This document shows positions 36,055 to 44,744 of a stretch of DNA of 64,000 nt, piece after piece. The notes below the pieces were generated by a model that was given only the letters and a program-made list of their open reading frames with translations, searched no databases and was not told the DNA's origin. The first letter of the stretch is position 1. Every line of letters begins with the position of its first letter. This DNA is from CTSoil-075 sp042610375. Lineage in GTDB: Bacteria; Bacillota; Negativicutes; DSM-13327. The translations under genes and the position numbers were made by a program. The stretch covers positions 1 to 64,000 of the forward strand of contig NZ_JBGJZL010000015.1 of NCBI RefSeq assembly GCF_042610375.1. Reading direction: 5' to 3'.

Positions 36055-36792
36055 TTGAAGGCATCGTTATTTATAACATGCATTGCTGATCTAATGTATG
36101 CGGATGTTGGAAAAAGTGTAGTTCGGGTTTTAGAACGAAACGGAGTAGACCTTGACTTTCCAGAAGGACAAACCTGTTGTGGTCAGCCAGCGTTCTCTAG
36201 TGGATATTATAAGGAAGCTGCTATAGTCGCAAAAAAGGTGATTGAAGTTTTCGAGAAAAGCGAAAGGGTTGTTATGCCATCAGGGTCTTGTGCCGCTATG
36301 ATACATCATGGCTATCCGACACTATTTGACAATGACCCTAAATGGAAGAAGAGAGCAGAAGAATTTGTAGCTAAAACCTATGAATTTTCCCAGTTTATTG
36401 TTGATGTTCTTGGTGTTGAAAACGTTGGAGCTGCTTTTGCTAAGAAAGTGACTTATCATTCTAGCTGTCATATGACTCGTTTGCTAGGGGTGGAGGAACA
36501 ACCAAAGGTACTGCTCAGAAATGTCAAAGGGATTGATTTTATAGAATTACCTTTTGCTTTTGATTGCTGCGGCTTTGGTGGAACTTTCTCAATGAAAATG
36601 AAGGATATTTCAGCCGAGATTGTAGATGAAAAAGTAGATCACATTATTGCCACTGGTGCGGAGGTGTTAGCTGGGTCTGATTTAACTTGTCTTATGAATA
36701 TAAGTGGTCGTTTGAGTCGCCGCGGTTCTCGGATTAAAGTTATGCATCTGGCCCAGGTTTTAGATCAAGGGGGTGGAAAGAATGCATTTTGA
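36055..36792 (+). CDS. lutA: LutA, lactate-utilisation Fe-S (CCG) protein
   Basis: 245 residues with two CCG-type motifs: CCGQPAFSSG (about 41) and CHMTRLLG with CCGFGGTFS (about 173). It is the CCG-domain subunit of LutABC, which oxidises L-lactate to pyruvate in the cytoplasm. Start is TTG 36055, after GGGGGGAG. It overlaps lutB by 11 bp. Confidence 0.92.
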   Translation: MKASLFITCIADLMYADVGKSVVRVLERNGVDLDFPEGQTCCGQPAFSSGYYKEAAIVAKKVIEVFEKSERVVMPSGSCAAMIHHGYPTLFDNDPKWKKRAEEFVAKTYEFSQFIVDVLGVENVGAAFAKKVTYHSSCHMTRLLGVEEQPKVLLRNVKGIDFIELPFAFDCCGFGGTFSMKMKDISAEIVDEKVDHIIATGAEVLAGSDLTCLMNISGRLSRRGSRIKVMHLAQVLDQGGGKNAF

Positions 36793-38203
36793 ACCTAGCT
36801 TTCAAAAACGATATCATAAAGCATTGAGTGACCCGGCCATGATTAAAGCTGTAAAAAATGGTACAGGACGATTAAGGGGGCAGCGAGCTGCATCAATTGA
36901 AGCCGTTGGAGAAGAACGCTGGATGGCATTTCGTGATCGAGCAGAAGGGATTCGTCTTCATGTCATTCAGCATTTAGATCAATACCTTGAGCAGCTCATT
37001 GATAATGTATTAAAAAAAGGTGGACATGTATGTCTTGCTAAGACTGGCGAGGAAGCTGTTCAGTATATTGCAAACTTAGCACAAAAGAAAAATGCTAAAT
37101 CGATTATTAAATCTAAATCAATGGTATCTGAGGAAATTCACCTCAATCCAGCTTTAGAAAAACTGGGCTGTGAGGTTATCGAATCAGATCTGGGTGAATA
37201 TATCATTCAGCTAGCAGGTGAAACACCGTCACATATTATAGCACCCGCGATGCATAAAAATAGGTTCCAAGTAGCCGATCTCTTTAATGCAGTGAGTAAA
37301 GAGAAACTTTCTACAGAAATCGCAGATTTATGTGGATTTGCTAGAGAACATTTACGAGAAAAATTCCTAGGAATCGATATCGGAATTACCGGTTGTAATT
37401 TTGCAATAGCCGATTCAGGTGCGATTACTCTATGTACAAACGAGGGAAATGCTCGTATTATATCTGCTTTGGCGCCAACACTTGTTACAATCATGGGAAT
37501 GGAGCGAATTTTACCGAGTATCGATGATCTTGCGGTTATGCTTTCTTTATTAGCACGTAGCGCTACGGGGCAAAAGCTAACAGTATATAATACACTATCG
37601 ACTGGCATACGGGATGAAAATGAACTTGATGGGCCGCAGGAATTTCATCTAGTCATAGTGGATAATGGTCGTTCTAAGTTGCTAGGAACAAAATACGAAA
37701 AAGTTCTTAACTGTATTCGGTGCGGTTCCTGCCTAAATGCATGTCCAGTTTATCGTAATATCGGTGGGCATGCTTATGGCTGGGTGTATCCAGGGCCAAT
37801 TGGGGCCGTTTTATCTCCCCTTTATCAAGGAATTGATAAATTCGGTGAATTGGCTTATGCTACTACACTATGCGGTGCATGTACTTTTGCCTGCCCAGTC
37901 AAAATTCCGTTACATGATATGCTGTATTCATTACGGAACGACAAGGTGGAACTTGAGAACAAAGGCGAAATTGCCGAGAATATAGCCTATAAAGGCTGGA
38001 GTGCTACTTTCGCAAGTGTGAGCCGCTATCGTTTCTCTGTACGCATGGCGCGGCGTTTTCAGTTTCCTCTCGTGAAAGCAGGGAAAATCGCCTATGGACC
38101 ACCACCTATTTCTGATTGGCTGAAACATCGCGATATGCCTGCACTTCCTGATAAATTTTTCCACGAAATTTGGCCTGAGCTGCATGAGGATAGAAAGGAG
38201 TAA
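36782..38203 (+). CDS. lutB: LutB, lactate-utilisation iron-sulfur protein
   Basis: About 473 residues. An LUD domain (about 60-300, with SKSMVSEEI and GITGCNFAIADSG) is followed by two 4Fe-4S motifs, CIRCGSCLNACP and CGACTFACP, in the C-terminal third. It carries electrons from lactate within LutABC. GTG 36773 is in frame upstream, but AAGGGGGTGG places the ribosome on ATG 36782. It overlaps lutA and is followed 5 bp later by lutC. Confidence 0.93.
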   Translation: MHFEPSFQKRYHKALSDPAMIKAVKNGTGRLRGQRAASIEAVGEERWMAFRDRAEGIRLHVIQHLDQYLEQLIDNVLKKGGHVCLAKTGEEAVQYIANLAQKKNAKSIIKSKSMVSEEIHLNPALEKLGCEVIESDLGEYIIQLAGETPSHIIAPAMHKNRFQVADLFNAVSKEKLSTEIADLCGFAREHLREKFLGIDIGITGCNFAIADSGAITLCTNEGNARIISALAPTLVTIMGMERILPSIDDLAVMLSLLARSATGQKLTVYNTLSTGIRDENELDGPQEFHLVIVDNGRSKLLGTKYEKVLNCIRCGSCLNACPVYRNIGGHAYGWVYPGPIGAVLSPLYQGIDKFGELAYATTLCGACTFACPVKIPLHDMLYSLRNDKVELENKGEIAENIAYKGWSATFASVSRYRFSVRMARRFQFPLVKAGKIAYGPPPISDWLKHRDMPALPDKFFHEIWPELHEDRKE

Positions 38204-38208
38204 TCAAG

Positions 38209-38925
38209 ATGGGGCTAGGAGTATTAACTGGTGATCGTAATGCATTCTTTTCGGGTCTTAAGAGTAATATGAAAATCCCGCCTGGCGGAAAGGCCAAGAG
38301 GGTTCAAAATCCAATGAACGGTTTGTTTACCCAGCGTGAAATAACCCTTGATGAACGAAAAGAGTTGCGGGAGCGGTTTATTCAAGAATGGGTGAAGTTG
38401 GGCGGGAAAACCTTTAGTATTAAGGATCGTAATGAACTAGGTCAAGCACTCAAGCAAATTATTCAAGAGAGACAACTGCAAAAGGCCATGCGCTGGGATC
38501 ATCCTGAACTTGAAAATCTAAAGCTGGAAGAAATATTCTCAGATACTAAGACGACCTTATCACGATGGCCCTTAGAGAAAAAATATAGTGACTGGATTGG
38601 CAAAGCGGCTGCTATGGATGCTGGAATCGTTTGGGCAGATATTGCCATGGCAGAAACAGGTACCATTGTATTGCCTACTGCATCTCCTGGACAACCTGCA
38701 TCCTTATGCGTTTTACCACTTACTTTGATTGCGATTTTCACAACCGCTCAATTGGTGGATGGACTTGCTTCAGTAATGAAGATACTCAAAGAACGCTATG
38801 GAACCAATTTGCCGACTACAACCACGTTTATTAGCGGACCTAGCCGAACGACCGATATTGAGATGGTTCTAACCATCGGAGTACATGGTTCAAGGTATGT
38901 ATATGCTTTGATTTTAGATGAATAA
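38209..38925 (+). CDS. lutC: LutC, lactate-utilisation LUD-domain protein
   Basis: 238 residues of the LUD fold, with GIVWADIAMAETGTIVL and TFISGPSRTTDIE as family motifs in the second half. Third subunit of the LutABC complex. AAAGGAG precedes the ATG. No lactate permease or lut regulator is adjacent. Confidence 0.92.
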   Translation: MGLGVLTGDRNAFFSGLKSNMKIPPGGKAKRVQNPMNGLFTQREITLDERKELRERFIQEWVKLGGKTFSIKDRNELGQALKQIIQERQLQKAMRWDHPELENLKLEEIFSDTKTTLSRWPLEKKYSDWIGKAAAMDAGIVWADIAMAETGTIVLPTASPGQPASLCVLPLTLIAIFTTAQLVDGLASVMKILKERYGTNLPTTTTFISGPSRTTDIEMVLTIGVHGSRYVYALILDE

Positions 38926-38981
38926 AAAGTACATGATGGTCTGAATTTCTTAAGAAGGCTTGGTATTATGGAGGTGCTAGA

Positions 38982-40337
38982 ATGTTATTGAGCTGGATGA
39001 TGATGAAATTGATGGATCCTACAATTGATGAAGCAATGGTCAAAATGCTCACAGAGGATTATCCCGACAATCCTTTTCTTATGGTAACGGTAGCAGAAAA
39101 ATTGTCGCCGCGTGCTATGATGGAAGCTGCCATGCGTGCAGAGAAAGGCATGGAATTGAGCAGACCTATGGGCAGTCCAGTTGTATTATCACCATGGGAT
39201 AAAATTTTACTAAATCCTAAACAATTATTCCAATTGCCAGCTTCGGATCATACTCAAATTGATACTAAGATTGTGATTGGGCCTAATGCAAAAAAACCAT
39301 TAAAATTACAAATACCAATTATGATAACAGGGATGTCATATGGCGGGTCTTTAAGCTTGCCAATGAAAATAGCCCTAGCAAAAGGAGCAACCATTGCTGG
39401 CACTTCAACAAATACGGGAGAGTCAGCTGTTACGAATGAAGAACGCGATGCGGCTAATTTTTTAATTGGCCAATATCATCGTGGTGGTCAATTATCAGGA
39501 AAAGAACAATTAAGTCGTTTGGATGCTATCGAAATTCAGTTAGGGCAAGGTGCGTGGGGCGGTGCTGTTGATGGACCCATGAAGGCTGATCAGATCGGTG
39601 AGCATCTGCGTAAAGCATGGCATTTAGAGGATGGGGAAGATGCTACAGTATACGCTCGTATGCCAGGAAAAAGTTCCACTCAAGATTATATTAAAATGAT
39701 CAATGACATGAAAGATCAATATGACGTACCAGTGGGAGTAAAAATAGCGGGTACTGATTATATTGAATATGAATTGGCAGTGATTGCTCAAACAAATGCT
39801 GACTATATTGTAGTTGATGGTTCTGAGGGCGGGACAGCAGTAGCGAATCCAACCTTGCAAGATAATGTGGGATTACCTACATTTCATACATTGGTTAGGA
39901 CAATCGACTGGTTAGTTAAAAATAATTTGCGTGATCGATTTAGCGTTATTATTACTGGCGGGTTAACAACACCAGGACATTTCTTAAAGGCTATGGCTTT
40001 AGGAGCTGATGGGATTTATATCGGGACTATTGCTCTGTTGGCTGCGATGCATACCCAAATCAATAAAACTTTACCCCAGGCACCACCGTCCCAGTTGGCA
40101 CTTTATACTGGTCAGTTAGCAGATAAACTGGATGTTGATTTAGCCGCGGGGCATTTGGCCAAATTTCTTGCTTCCTGCGTCATTGAAATGCAATTGGCGG
40201 TACAAGCTGTAGGAAAAAATGCCATTACTGAATTGGATCGTACCGACTTAGTATCAGTAGAGAAAGACCTAGCTAATTTTGCGAGTATTCGTTATGCTGG
40301 TAGTCATCGGGAAGATCAGCAATCAACTGTTTGCTGA
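38982..40337 (+). CDS. FMN-binding glutamate-synthase-domain protein, Fe-S-free
   Basis: 451 residues matching the FMN (synthase) domain of glutamate synthase: MITGMSYGGSLS, GTSTNTGESA, IEIQLGQGAWGG, VDGSEGGTA and ITGGLTTPGHFLKAMALGADG, i.e. phosphate- and flavin-binding loops of a TIM barrel. The glutamine amidotransferase domain and the cysteines for the 3Fe-4S cluster of GltB are absent, so it is unlikely to be a complete GOGAT. It lies 56 bp after lutC, probably in the same transcript, suggesting a link to lactate or redox metabolism. Substrate unknown. A terminator follows. Confidence 0.85.
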   Translation: MLLSWMMMKLMDPTIDEAMVKMLTEDYPDNPFLMVTVAEKLSPRAMMEAAMRAEKGMELSRPMGSPVVLSPWDKILLNPKQLFQLPASDHTQIDTKIVIGPNAKKPLKLQIPIMITGMSYGGSLSLPMKIALAKGATIAGTSTNTGESAVTNEERDAANFLIGQYHRGGQLSGKEQLSRLDAIEIQLGQGAWGGAVDGPMKADQIGEHLRKAWHLEDGEDATVYARMPGKSSTQDYIKMINDMKDQYDVPVGVKIAGTDYIEYELAVIAQTNADYIVVDGSEGGTAVANPTLQDNVGLPTFHTLVRTIDWLVKNNLRDRFSVIITGGLTTPGHFLKAMALGADGIYIGTIALLAAMHTQINKTLPQAPPSQLALYTGQLADKLDVDLAAGHLAKFLASCVIEMQLAVQAVGKNAITELDRTDLVSVEKDLANFASIRYAGSHREDQQSTVC

Positions 40338-40356
40338 TCTTACGCTATAAAAAGTC

Positions 40357-40383
40357 AAACCTCTCCAATCGGGGAGGTTTTTT
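40357..40383 (+). terminator. Terminator of the lut operon
   Basis: AAACCTCTCC pairs with GGGGAGGTTT (one T-G pair) around AATC, followed by TTT. Confidence 0.9.
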
Positions 40384-40466
40384 CAATTGTAAGATAAAAG
40401 ATGTATTTTTTCTTATGATCCAAAATAGTTTATTAGTAGAAAAAGAAATGGTGGTGATTATTTTTT

Positions 40467-41513
40467 ATGAAAATACCTAAAATAAAAGCTGTAGGCAGAG
40501 CAGTACCGACCTACGCTTTAGAACAAAGGGAGATAAAGAAATTTGTTACCGCTTTATTTGAGTCACACATTGATCATCTTGATCGTTTGCTTCCAGTATT
40601 CGAGAGTAGTTGTATTCATGTTAGGCATCTTTCTCAACCATTGGATTGGTATGCTACTGCTCACTCTTTCGCCGAAGCAAATAAAATATTTGAGCGGGTG
40701 GCTCTTGAATTATCCGAAAAGGCAGCACTAGAGGCAATGATGAAGGCAAGTGTGCAACCAGAGGATATTGGCATGGTTATTTTTGTTTCATCAACGGGTA
40801 TTGTTACACCAACCTTAGATGCTAAATTGATTCAAAGACTGGGCCTATCGCCCCATAGTGTACGATTGCCTATTTGGGGACTTGGATGTGGTGGTGGTGT
40901 ATCAGGCTTAGCACGAGCTGCTGAGCTTAGCCATAGTTTGCAGGAAAAAGCTGTATTGTTAGTAACGGTTGAACTATGCAGTCTGACTTTCCAACAGAAC
41001 GATTACTCGAAATCTAATCTAGTTGGTACAAGTATTTTTGCAGATGGAGCCGCCGCTGCAGTAATAACCGTAGATGGTGATGGTCCGGCTGTGCTAGGTA
41101 ATTATAGTACACTATTTCCAGATTCAGCAGATGTGATGGGGTGGGATTTGGCTGAGACTGGATTTAAAGTGCGATTTTCTCGGGATATTCCTAGCATCCT
41201 TCGGCGAAATTTGCCCCAATTATTGAATGGCGCCTGTACTAAATGGGGCATTAACCAAGAAGATATCGTGCATTATATTGTCCATCCTGGCGGTGCCAAA
41301 GTACTTAAGGCCTATAGTGAAAGCCTTGGTCTAGCTAAGGATCAGCTAACATATGCATATGACATCTTAGCTGATTATGGTAATATGTCAAGCACAACTG
41401 TGTTGTTTGTATTAGAGAAGTTTATGGCAGAAACACCTCCTACAGGTAATTTTGGTGTAATGCTTGCACTAGGACCGGGGTTCAGCGCTGAGCAAGTGCT
41501 ATTTCAATGGTAA
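40467..41513 (+). CDS. bpsA: Type III polyketide synthase
   Basis: 348 residues of the chalcone/stilbene-synthase superfamily. The catalytic triad is visible: C141 in GLGCGGG, histidine in IVHPGG and asparagine in YGNMSS. Bacterial members condense malonyl-CoA on fatty-acyl starters to alkylpyrones or alkylresorcinols. Overlap with the methyltransferase gene reproduces the Bacillus bpsA-bpsB arrangement, so an alkylpyrone methyl ether is the likely product; chain length cannot be read from sequence. GGTGGTG precedes the ATG. Confidence 0.9.
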   Translation: MKIPKIKAVGRAVPTYALEQREIKKFVTALFESHIDHLDRLLPVFESSCIHVRHLSQPLDWYATAHSFAEANKIFERVALELSEKAALEAMMKASVQPEDIGMVIFVSSTGIVTPTLDAKLIQRLGLSPHSVRLPIWGLGCGGGVSGLARAAELSHSLQEKAVLLVTVELCSLTFQQNDYSKSNLVGTSIFADGAAAAVITVDGDGPAVLGNYSTLFPDSADVMGWDLAETGFKVRFSRDIPSILRRNLPQLLNGACTKWGINQEDIVHYIVHPGGAKVLKAYSESLGLAKDQLTYAYDILADYGNMSSTTVLFVLEKFMAETPPTGNFGVMLALGPGFSAEQVLFQW

Positions 41514-42037
41514 ACTGGTGGATTGTAGTTATGGTCATATTGATTGTTAGTCAGCGTATATCGGAGTTATACATAGCTAAAAGTAACCGCATATGGGCAT
41601 TGACGGCAGGTGCACAAGAATTTGGTGCCTGGCATTATCCCTTATTTTTTCTGTTACATATTGGATGGTTAGTCGGCTGGGTAGGGGAATCCATCTTGCG
41701 TGGTGGTGTGCTAAGTCAGTTTTGGTATTTATGGTTATGTTTATTTATAATCGCTCAAGGGTTGCGTTACTGGTGTATGAGGAGTCTTGGGCGGTTATGG
41801 AATACACGTATTTTAGTCATCCCCCATCGGGCAGCTATCTCTAAGGGGCCTTATCGTTTTTTACGCCACCCTAATTATTTAGCAGTCGCTATTGAGCTTA
41901 TCAGCGTACCGTTGATTTTTGGTTCTGTCATAACAGCAATTCTTGCTACTTTTTTTAATGCTGTACTCATCTTAGGTATTCGTATTCCGCAAGAAAATAT
42001 TGCTTTGGGGTTGCTCAAAAAAGAATCTTTTAAATAA
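41507..42037 (+). CDS. bpsB: Isoprenylcysteine-carboxyl-methyltransferase-like O-methyltransferase
   Basis: 176 residues with four to five hydrophobic helices. The C-terminal GPYRFLRHPNYLAVAIEL is the SAM-binding signature of ICMT-like membrane methyltransferases, including BpsB, which methylates alkylpyrones in Bacillus. It overlaps the polyketide synthase gene by 7 bp. A true prenylcysteine substrate is unlikely in bacteria. Confidence 0.88.
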   Translation: MVNWWIVVMVILIVSQRISELYIAKSNRIWALTAGAQEFGAWHYPLFFLLHIGWLVGWVGESILRGGVLSQFWYLWLCLFIIAQGLRYWCMRSLGRLWNTRILVIPHRAAISKGPYRFLRHPNYLAVAIELISVPLIFGSVITAILATFFNAVLILGIRIPQENIALGLLKKESFK

Positions 42038-42469
42038 TACAACGAGAACAAAATACTCTCAGATAATATATAAGAGTAAAGTGGAGTTGTTATGATTTAT
42101 ACACATAGTGACAACGGACGAGTTAAACTAGCTTTAGTCGATAAAGGCTCAAGTATTCAGGATAAAGTAATGGACGGTAGTAAGGGGAGGGGGTTTAAGG
42201 GCCCGAAATTGACTTATATTTTATGTTATAATTAGTTTATAATATAAAATATAAGTCAGACTAGGCTAAATGTGTAATTCTAGCAATTATCGTTAGTCAT
42301 CAGAGGACTATTTTCGGTAAGTTTCTCAGTTACAGGAAGTCGAAATTGCTTGCTGAAAAAATATACTTTTGAATTATTCGATGAAGTAGTATTAACATAT
42401 GATAATACTGACTGCTATTTTGGTGAATAATAATACGACCCTTACGTTATACTGGAGGACACTTTTTTT
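42038..42469 (+). other. 432-bp intergenic region with a possible tiny gene
   Basis: A 47-codon frame (ATG 42092, TAG 42233-42235) has GTGGAG eight bases upstream. Its first residues (HSDNGRVKLALVDKG) faintly recall the start of DUF4180 proteins, which would make it a truncated remnant. Its stop lies inside the hairpin at 42211-42257. Coding status is doubtful. Confidence 0.3.
42211..42257. repeat. AT-rich 47-bp palindrome
   Basis: Two 21-bp arms (GACTTATATTTTATGTTATAA and its partner) match except for one base, around a 5-nt centre. No T-run follows. It may be a terminator for the small frame, or a palindromic repeat remnant. Confidence 0.6.
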
Positions 42470-43453
42470 ATGTTTGAAGACGCTGAAATGCAAGCGCTTA
42501 AGCGAAAGGTTTGGTTGCGATTTTTTTTAGTGACATTATCAATTCTGTTCGTTTTTTTTGCAATCATCAATGGAATTGGCCTAGTGATTGGTAATCTATT
42601 TTACCAAGAATTCTGTGTATGGAATACCCGACTTGACTCCAAACGATTTCAAGCATTGCAGGTCACTTTGGAAGACGGGATTAAAACAAAAGGCTGGAAA
42701 AATGTCAGCATTAACTCACGTTTAGGGTATACCCTGCAAGGCACATACTTACCGAATCCAACACCTTCGAATAACACGGTTATCTTTGTACATGGTATTA
42801 CTGGAAGCCGTCTGATGGGGTTATGGTATGCTCCATTATATATAAAAGCAGGATATAACGTATTAATCTATGATTCGCGAGCTAGTGGTGAAAGTGGGGG
42901 AAACTCAGTGTCATGGGGATTCTATGAAAAGTATGATCTAGACCAATGGATTGATTGGGTTGAGCAGTATCATCCTAAGGGGAAGATCGGGGTACATGGT
43001 GTATCAATGGGAGCAGCGACTGCTTTAATGCACGCAGAAATGAATGAAATGAGCCATCGTGTCAATTTTTATGTTGCTGATAGCAGTTACAGCGATTTAG
43101 AAGAATTACTAACTCAACAAATTGATGCTGCAGTTTCTCTACATGATCCTCTTTGGATAAAACTACTTTTACGTTATTCAAGCATCATGGCCAAGTGGCA
43201 ATCAGGGTTTCGCTACGAGGATGTTTCACCTGTTCGATCAGTACGCCATGTAACGACTCCTATTCTCTATCTTCATGGTGATGCTGATGTATTAGTACCA
43301 GTCTACATGAATGAGCAGTTATATACCGCGACTAAAGGGTATAAGGAAAAGTATATTTCCTCTGGTGATGCTCATGCTATGGCAATATTTAATCATAAAG
43401 TTGAATATCAGCGACGAATAATGAGCTTTATTGATGTTGCTTTGCAGCAATAA
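42470..43453 (+). CDS. Membrane-anchored alpha/beta hydrolase
   Basis: 327 residues. One N-terminal helix (about 15-42) anchors an alpha/beta hydrolase domain with FVHGITGSR (oxyanion loop), GVHGVSMGAA (nucleophile serine), YLHGDADVLVP (acid) and GDAHAMA (histidine). It resembles YqkD/FrsA-like esterases of unknown substrate. Start ATG 42470 follows CTGGAGG. A very long palindrome follows the stop. Confidence 0.85.
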   Translation: MFEDAEMQALKRKVWLRFFLVTLSILFVFFAIINGIGLVIGNLFYQEFCVWNTRLDSKRFQALQVTLEDGIKTKGWKNVSINSRLGYTLQGTYLPNPTPSNNTVIFVHGITGSRLMGLWYAPLYIKAGYNVLIYDSRASGESGGNSVSWGFYEKYDLDQWIDWVEQYHPKGKIGVHGVSMGAATALMHAEMNEMSHRVNFYVADSSYSDLEELLTQQIDAAVSLHDPLWIKLLLRYSSIMAKWQSGFRYEDVSPVRSVRHVTTPILYLHGDADVLVPVYMNEQLYTATKGYKEKYISSGDAHAMAIFNHKVEYQRRIMSFIDVALQQ

Positions 43454-43496
43454 GTGCAAAATTGTCAGTAGCGTGGAGAAAAATCGATGTGTTTAG

Positions 43497-43590
43497 AATC
43501 GCCTGAACTTTGAGGGGCTGTTGACAAAAGGGTAGCCGAGATCTTTCTCGACTACCCTTTTGTCAACAGCCCCTTTGAGTTTAGGCGATT
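43497..43590. repeat. Palindromic repeat interrupted by an inserted palindrome
   Basis: Outer arms AATCGCCTGAAC (43497-43508) and GTTTAGGCGATT (43579-43590) pair with one G-T. The same unit, uninterrupted, lies at 59443-59470 (AATCGTCTAAAC-TTTG-GTTTAGGCGATT). Here a 58-bp block plus a duplicated CTTTGAG sits in the loop. Confidence 0.75.
43515..43572. mobile_element. 58-bp palindromic miniature element with 7-bp flanking duplication
   Basis: The arms 43515-43535 and 43552-43572 are 21 bp perfect inverted repeats (GGGCTGTTGACAAAAGGGTAG and its complement), with a short inner CGAG/CTCG stem. CTTTGAG occurs on both sides (43508-43514 and 43573-43579). Removing the block and one CTTTGAG restores an uninterrupted outer palindrome, as expected of an insertion with target duplication. 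It also lies between convergent genes and may terminate both. Confidence 0.55.
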
Positions 43591-43617
43591 TATTTTGTCA
43601 GAGGGGAGTGTAAAAAA

Positions 43618-44433
43618 TTATTGCTCAATAAATTGTACCAATTCCCTGTTGAATTTATCGCGCTGATCATAAAACAATCCATGACCGCTGTATTTAAATG
43701 GTACGAGCTTAGAATTTCTAATTTCTTCATTTTGTGCAATCGCCAGTGGGAAGAGGCAGACTTTATCATGGATTCCATGGAGAATTAATGTAGGAACGCA
43801 TATCTTTTTAAGATCAGAAAATAATCTTTCTTCATTTAGCCAAGACTTTGCAACTGCTGCTGTAGACCAACCCGCTGCTTGCAGCCCTAATTGGAAAAAC
43901 CAATCTGAAAAGGGTTCTGTAACATGTTGAAAGAAAAACATGTCTCCAAATCCCTGCAACATTTTAGGACGATCACGGTATGTTTCTTGAATGATTTTCT
44001 CTACGTCTTCTTTCTTTAAACCGTGAGGGAAATAAGGGCGTTGAATTAGACTAGGAGCTGCAGCTGCAAAAAGGGCAAGTTTTGATACCCCATATCCATT
44101 ATGGCGGGCCATGTATCGAATCGCAATCGCTCCTCCAGTGGAATGGCCTCCAAGTACAAAATCTTGTAAATCGAGCTCCTCAACCACACATCGAATATCA
44201 TCTGCCGATCGATCGTAGTCATAACCTTTCCAAGGTTTATCAGAATTACCAAATCCTCTAAGATCAATTCCTACGCACCGATATCCCATTTTAGGTAGTT
44301 GGTCAAATTGATATTCAAACATTTTATGATTTGCAGGCCAACCATGTATAAATAAAATTGTCTTACAGCTTCCTGGGTTAATATCTTCCACATAAATACG
44401 TACGTTTGTTTCGACTCTAATATAGTATCCCAT
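43618..44433 (-). CDS. Alpha/beta hydrolase (haloperoxidase/epoxide-hydrolase-like)
   Basis: 271 residues. LFIHGWPANHKMFEYQ carries the oxyanion HG motif, GGHSTGGA the nucleophile serine, and GHGLFYDQ near the end the catalytic histidine. DLRGFGNSDKP is typical of the haloperoxidase-like subgroup. Substrate unknown. The start at 44433 (MGYYIRV) is preceded by GATGGAG eight bases upstream; GTG 44442 is in frame but too close to that site. Confidence 0.88.
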   Translation of the reverse strand: MGYYIRVETNVRIYVEDINPGSCKTILFIHGWPANHKMFEYQFDQLPKMGYRCVGIDLRGFGNSDKPWKGYDYDRSADDIRCVVEELDLQDFVLGGHSTGGAIAIRYMARHNGYGVSKLALFAAAAPSLIQRPYFPHGLKKEDVEKIIQETYRDRPKMLQGFGDMFFFQHVTEPFSDWFFQLGLQAAGWSTAAVAKSWLNEERLFSDLKKICVPTLILHGIHDKVCLFPLAIAQNEEIRNSKLVPFKYSGHGLFYDQRDKFNRELVQFIEQ

Positions 44434-44744
44434 GTGAATCACTCCATCTAAAATATCTATAGTGGTAATATATTCACTTTAAAACAAAAAAGAGAATTAA
44501 TTTCTTAAGTTAGATAGGTGTATACATTCAATAAAAAAATATAATTTCAAAAAATCATAGGTTTAAAGATAATTTAATAAGTGTATTTATGTTTATTCAT
44601 ACTTTATTTAAGAGATTTTTTTGTTAAGAAGGATTCCTATTAAGCAAAAAAATAAACAAATAACAAATAAATAAAAATTAAAGGAGTTTGTGTAACTGTA
44701 TGGAAGAATATATTAAAAAGTGAATAAAAATGGAGGCGTTATGA
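44434..44744. other. 311-bp divergent intergenic region
   Basis: Very AT-rich, with several A and T tracts; must contain promoters for both flanking genes. No reading frame with a ribosome site and no clear hairpin was found. Confidence 0.4.

Noticed and set aside
43497..43590. The long palindrome as a simple intrinsic terminator
   Set aside because: It may terminate transcription, but the 7-bp direct repeats and the intact outer unit elsewhere are better explained by insertion; I report it as a repeat and possible miniature element.
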